From assembly GCA_963770295.1 (NCBI GenBank), contig CAVYPA010000003.1:124001-188000 (forward strand): a DNA stretch of 64,000 nucleotides. The letters run 5' to 3'. The translations under genes and the position numbers were made by a program. Shown in pieces: positions 61,661 through 64,000 of the stretch; the first letter of the stretch is position 1; each line of letters starts with the position of its first letter. A model generated the notes under the pieces. It was not told where the DNA came from, made no database searches, and saw only the letters and a program-made list of their open reading frames with translations. This DNA comes from AWTP1-13 sp963770295. GTDB lineage: Bacteria > Pseudomonadota > Alphaproteobacteria > Rhizobiales > Hyphomicrobiaceae.

Positions 61661-63109
61661 TCACGCTTTTGAGACGTGCAGCGGCGGCGTGCGCCCTTTC
61701 CACGGCATCGCCTCCTCAAGCGCCATCGCCACTTGCAGCACGAGGGCTTCGGCGGCGGGCTTGGCGGCGATTTGCACGCCAATCGGGACACCGCTTGAGT
61801 GCATCGCCAGCGGCAGCGACATGGCGGGCGTACCCATGATGTTGTGCGGGATCGTGAACTGGCAGGGAACCTTGAACAGCTCCTCGATCAGGTTGTGCCA
61901 GCCGACGCCCGGTTTCGACAAATGATACTTGCCCCACGGCTCGGCAACGCGCGCCGTCGTGGGCGACAGCCAAAGGTCGAAGTTGGCGAAAAAGGCGCTG
62001 AGCTTGCGGCGGGCGACATTGGCGGCGTTGTTGGCGGCAATGAAGCGTGCTGGCGTGATGTCCTTGGCCGCCTGATACACCGAGAAGATCGCCGGCTCCA
62101 GCGTGTCGGGCCCCGGCCTGCGACCGCTGCGGTTGGCGTAGCCATCCAGGCGCAAATCGAAGCCGAAAAAGAACAAGTCCGTGGTGGCCGACAGAACTTC
62201 GACGCCCCCCATATCGACCTTGGCCACCTCGACGGAATGACCCATGGCGGCCAGCGCTCTACCGGTGGCCTCGACGGCGGCGGCGACTTCGGCATCAACC
62301 TTTACGCCCGTCAGTTCGTCGAGAACGATACCAACCCGAAGTTTGCCCGGAGATGCTTTGGCGAGGCTGGCATAGGGCGCTTCGGGTTGTGGAATGATGA
62401 AAGGATCGCCGAGCTGAGGCGTCGATACGCAGTCGAGCATCGCCGCAACGTCACGCACGGACTTGGCCTGCACGAGATTGACGGAATAGCCCCAACCACC
62501 CTCGTCCACGACCGGTCCCACCGACACGCGCATGCGCGAAGGCTTGAGACCGACGCCGCCACACAAGCTCGCCGGTATCCGGATCGAGCCGCCGATGTCG
62601 GAGCCGTGCGCAATCGGCACGATCCCGGCCATCACCGCCGCCTGGGCGCCGCCCGAAGAACCGCCGGCCGAGTAGCCTTGCTTCCAGGGATTGGAGGTAT
62701 TGCCAAACATCACGCTCTCGGTGGTGGCCGACATCGAATATTCCGGCGCGGCGGAGCGCCCGAGGATGATCACACCGGACGCCTTTAACATGTCGGCGAA
62801 GTAGGTCCCGGTCTCTACCGTCATGCCTTCGCACAGGCGTGAACCGAACTCGATCTTGCGGCCCTGTTCGTGGCCGAACACGTCCTTGATCAGAAACGGC
62901 ACGCCGCGGAAGGGGCCCGAGCCCAATGACCTCTCGTCCAGTTTCTCGAGGCGGTCCGCGTAGAGTTCGACCACGGATTTGACTTTGCTGTCGATCTTGT
63001 TCACGGCGGCGGCGGCGGTCTCGGCCAGCTCCTTGGGGCTCACCTGTTTTTTGGCGACCAGCTCGGCAAGGCCTAGCGCATCGTAGGTCGCGTATTCGGC
63101 CAGATTCAT
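61661..63109 (-). CDS. amidase (amidase-signature family)
   Basis: A 482-residue amidase-signature hydrolase. The Ser-cisSer-Lys triad is visible: Lys in RGVPFLIKDVFGHEQ, the Gly/Ser stretch GYSAGGSSGGAQAAVMAGIV and the nucleophile region GSDIGGSIRIPASLCGGVGL. The start at ATG 63109 (MNLAEYATYDALGLAELVAK) matches relatives; 33 open codons upstream are not conserved. The physiological amide cannot be identified. Neighbouring peptide ABC transporter genes suggest it may act on an imported amide or peptide derivative, which is inference. It lacks a signal peptide. Confidence 0.93.
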   Translation of the reverse strand: MNLAEYATYDALGLAELVAKKQVSPKELAETAAAAVNKIDSKVKSVVELYADRLEKLDERSLGSGPFRGVPFLIKDVFGHEQGRKIEFGSRLCEGMTVETGTYFADMLKASGVIILGRSAAPEYSMSATTESVMFGNTSNPWKQGYSAGGSSGGAQAAVMAGIVPIAHGSDIGGSIRIPASLCGGVGLKPSRMRVSVGPVVDEGGWGYSVNLVQAKSVRDVAAMLDCVSTPQLGDPFIIPQPEAPYASLAKASPGKLRVGIVLDELTGVKVDAEVAAAVEATGRALAAMGHSVEVAKVDMGGVEVLSATTDLFFFGFDLRLDGYANRSGRRPGPDTLEPAIFSVYQAAKDITPARFIAANNAANVARRKLSAFFANFDLWLSPTTARVAEPWGKYHLSKPGVGWHNLIEELFKVPCQFTIPHNIMGTPAMSLPLAMHSSGVPIGVQIAAKPAAEALVLQVAMALEEAMPWKGRTPPLHVSKA

Positions 63110-63204
63110 GGGCGGCGTTCCTCTCTTTGGCGCGTCCTGTCGGTCGCTTCTTCTAGCATGGCTTTCCCGTGCAGCGGCGGCGCCGCGCTGCGTGGAAGCG
63201 CGCC

Positions 63205-64000
63205 TCACGCGGCGCCCGCCACCGCGCCAAACTCGGCATCTTTGCCGGGGGCCGCATCGAACAAGGCCCGGGTATAGGGATGCTGCGGCGCAGCGAACAC
63301 GTCGGCCGTGACCCCCTGCTCGACAATCACGCCCTGCTGCATGACGGCAATGCGGTCACAGATCTGCGCCGCGACCCTCAGGTCGTGCGTGATGAACAGC
63401 ACCGCAAGGTCAAAGCGGCGGCGAACGTCATCGAGCAGCTGCAAGACTTGCGCTTGCACCGACACGTCAAGGGCGGAGACCGCCTCGTCGGCGATCAATA
63501 CCTGAGGCTCCATGGCGAGGGCGCGCGCAATGGCAATGCGTTGGCGCTGTCCGCCGGAGAACTGGTGCGGGTAGCGATCGAGCACGTCTTGCGCCAAGCC
63601 AACCAAGGTCATCAGCCGGCGCGCCCGATCGAGCGCCTGCGGGCGCGGCAACCCGAAGTTGATTGGCCCTTCGATGATCGACGTGCCGACGGTGCGTCGC
63701 GGGTTTAAGGATCGATAGGGGTCCTGAAAGACGATCTGCACGTTGCGCCGGTGCGGGCGCAGCCGGCGCTCGGGCAACCGAGCCACCTCGACCTCGCCAA
63801 TGCGGATCTCACCGGCGGTCGGTACGATCAGGCGCGCCACGCAGCGCGCCACCGTTGATTTGCCCGACCCGGACTCACCGACAATGCCCACCGTCTCGCC
63901 CCTGCGGACGGCGATGTCGACGGACTGGGCTGCCCGCACGACGCGACCGGAGCCGAGCAACCCGAGGCTGCCATACGTCTTGCTCAGACCATGCGTCGAC
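63205..64000 (-). CDS. peptide ABC transporter ATP-binding protein (DppF/OppF-like), partial
   Basis: The ATPase of a dipeptide/oligopeptide or nickel-type ABC importer, running off the window. It has Walker A GIVGESGSGKSTVARCVARL, the Q-loop QIVFQDPYRSLNPR, the signature HQFSGGQRQRIAIARALAME, Walker B VLIADEAVSALDVS, the H-loop FITHDLRVAA, and the C-terminal QHPYTRALFDAAPG typical of the Opp/Dpp family. Upstream, in frame, GLSKTYGSLGLLGSGRVVRA continues to the edge, so the open TTG at 63960 is not the start. It precedes the amidase by 95 bases on the same strand. Confidence 0.95.
   Translation of the reverse strand, partial: STHGLSKTYGSLGLLGSGRVVRAAQSVDIAVRRGETVGIVGESGSGKSTVARCVARLIVPTAGEIRIGEVEVARLPERRLRPHRRNVQIVFQDPYRSLNPRRTVGTSIIEGPINFGLPRPQALDRARRLMTLVGLAQDVLDRYPHQFSGGQRQRIAIARALAMEPQVLIADEAVSALDVSVQAQVLQLLDDVRRRFDLAVLFITHDLRVAAQICDRIAVMQQGVIVEQGVTADVFAAPQHPYTRALFDAAPGKDAEFGAVAGAA

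Overview
The window is a GC-rich bacterial chromosome segment, most likely from an alphaproteobacterium of Rhodospirillales-like gene order; genus and species cannot be told by eye. Supporting marks are the rph/hrcA divergent pair with grpE and dnaKJ nearby, rplU-rpmA-GNAT-obgE, the low-complexity DUF4175 membrane protein, cysG-DUF2849-cysI-DUF934, glnK-amtB, and aminotransferase-ftsK-lolA.

Layout. 0-7.4 kb: RNase PH (partial), heat-shock repressor HrcA, GrpE, an AlkB dioxygenase, DnaK and DnaJ. 7.4-13 kb: ffh-rpsP-rimM on the minus strand and rplU-rpmA-GNAT-obgE on the plus strand. 13-18 kb: a periplasmic solute-binding protein, a LysR regulator and DUF4175. 18-22.5 kb: a sulfite-reduction cluster (2Fe-2S ferredoxin, siroheme synthase, DUF2849, sulfite reductase, DUF934) without cysH or cysJ. 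22.5-33.4 kb: protocatechuate dioxygenase pcaHG, a zinc alcohol dehydrogenase, a PagL-like lipid A deacylase, a membrane-anchored NYN protein, alanine dehydrogenase, glycolate oxidase glcDEF and a small cysteine-rich exported protein. 33.4-42.2 kb: argC-rsmE-gshA, an MFS transporter, trmD, pyrF, a UbiH-type hydroxylase and tesB. 42.3-53.1 kb: nitrogen sensing and ammonium uptake (sigma-54 promoter, glnK, amtB, and a second amt), an L,D-transpeptidase, an OmpR-type regulator, a cyclic-nucleotide-binding protein, lolA, ftsK and an aminotransferase. 53.1-61.3 kb: a decayed mobile region holding a DUF3363 relaxase remnant, a cation-efflux remnant, a cyoABCD quinol oxidase operon, a group II intron with a deleted reverse transcriptase and an IS481-type fragment, ending at a tRNA-Gly(CCC) gene. 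61.6-64 kb: an amidase and a peptide ABC transporter ATPase (partial).

The most interesting signal is in front of argC (36.80-36.95 kb, minus strand). A good sigma-70 promoter is followed almost at once by a 13-19 codon reading frame with four consecutive arginine codons and six in 13, then a rho-independent terminator. The end of the small frame contains an 8-base segment exactly complementary to the left arm of that terminator. This is the architecture of ribosome-mediated transcription attenuation, here apparently sensing arginine to control arginine synthesis.

Other points are a candidate structured RNA on the minus strand near 47.0 kb, whose long helix has G.U pairs on one strand only; short tandem repeats in several unrelated places; and seven otherwise normal genes each broken by one extra base, most often within a doubled base, which looks more like sequencing or assembly error than real decay.
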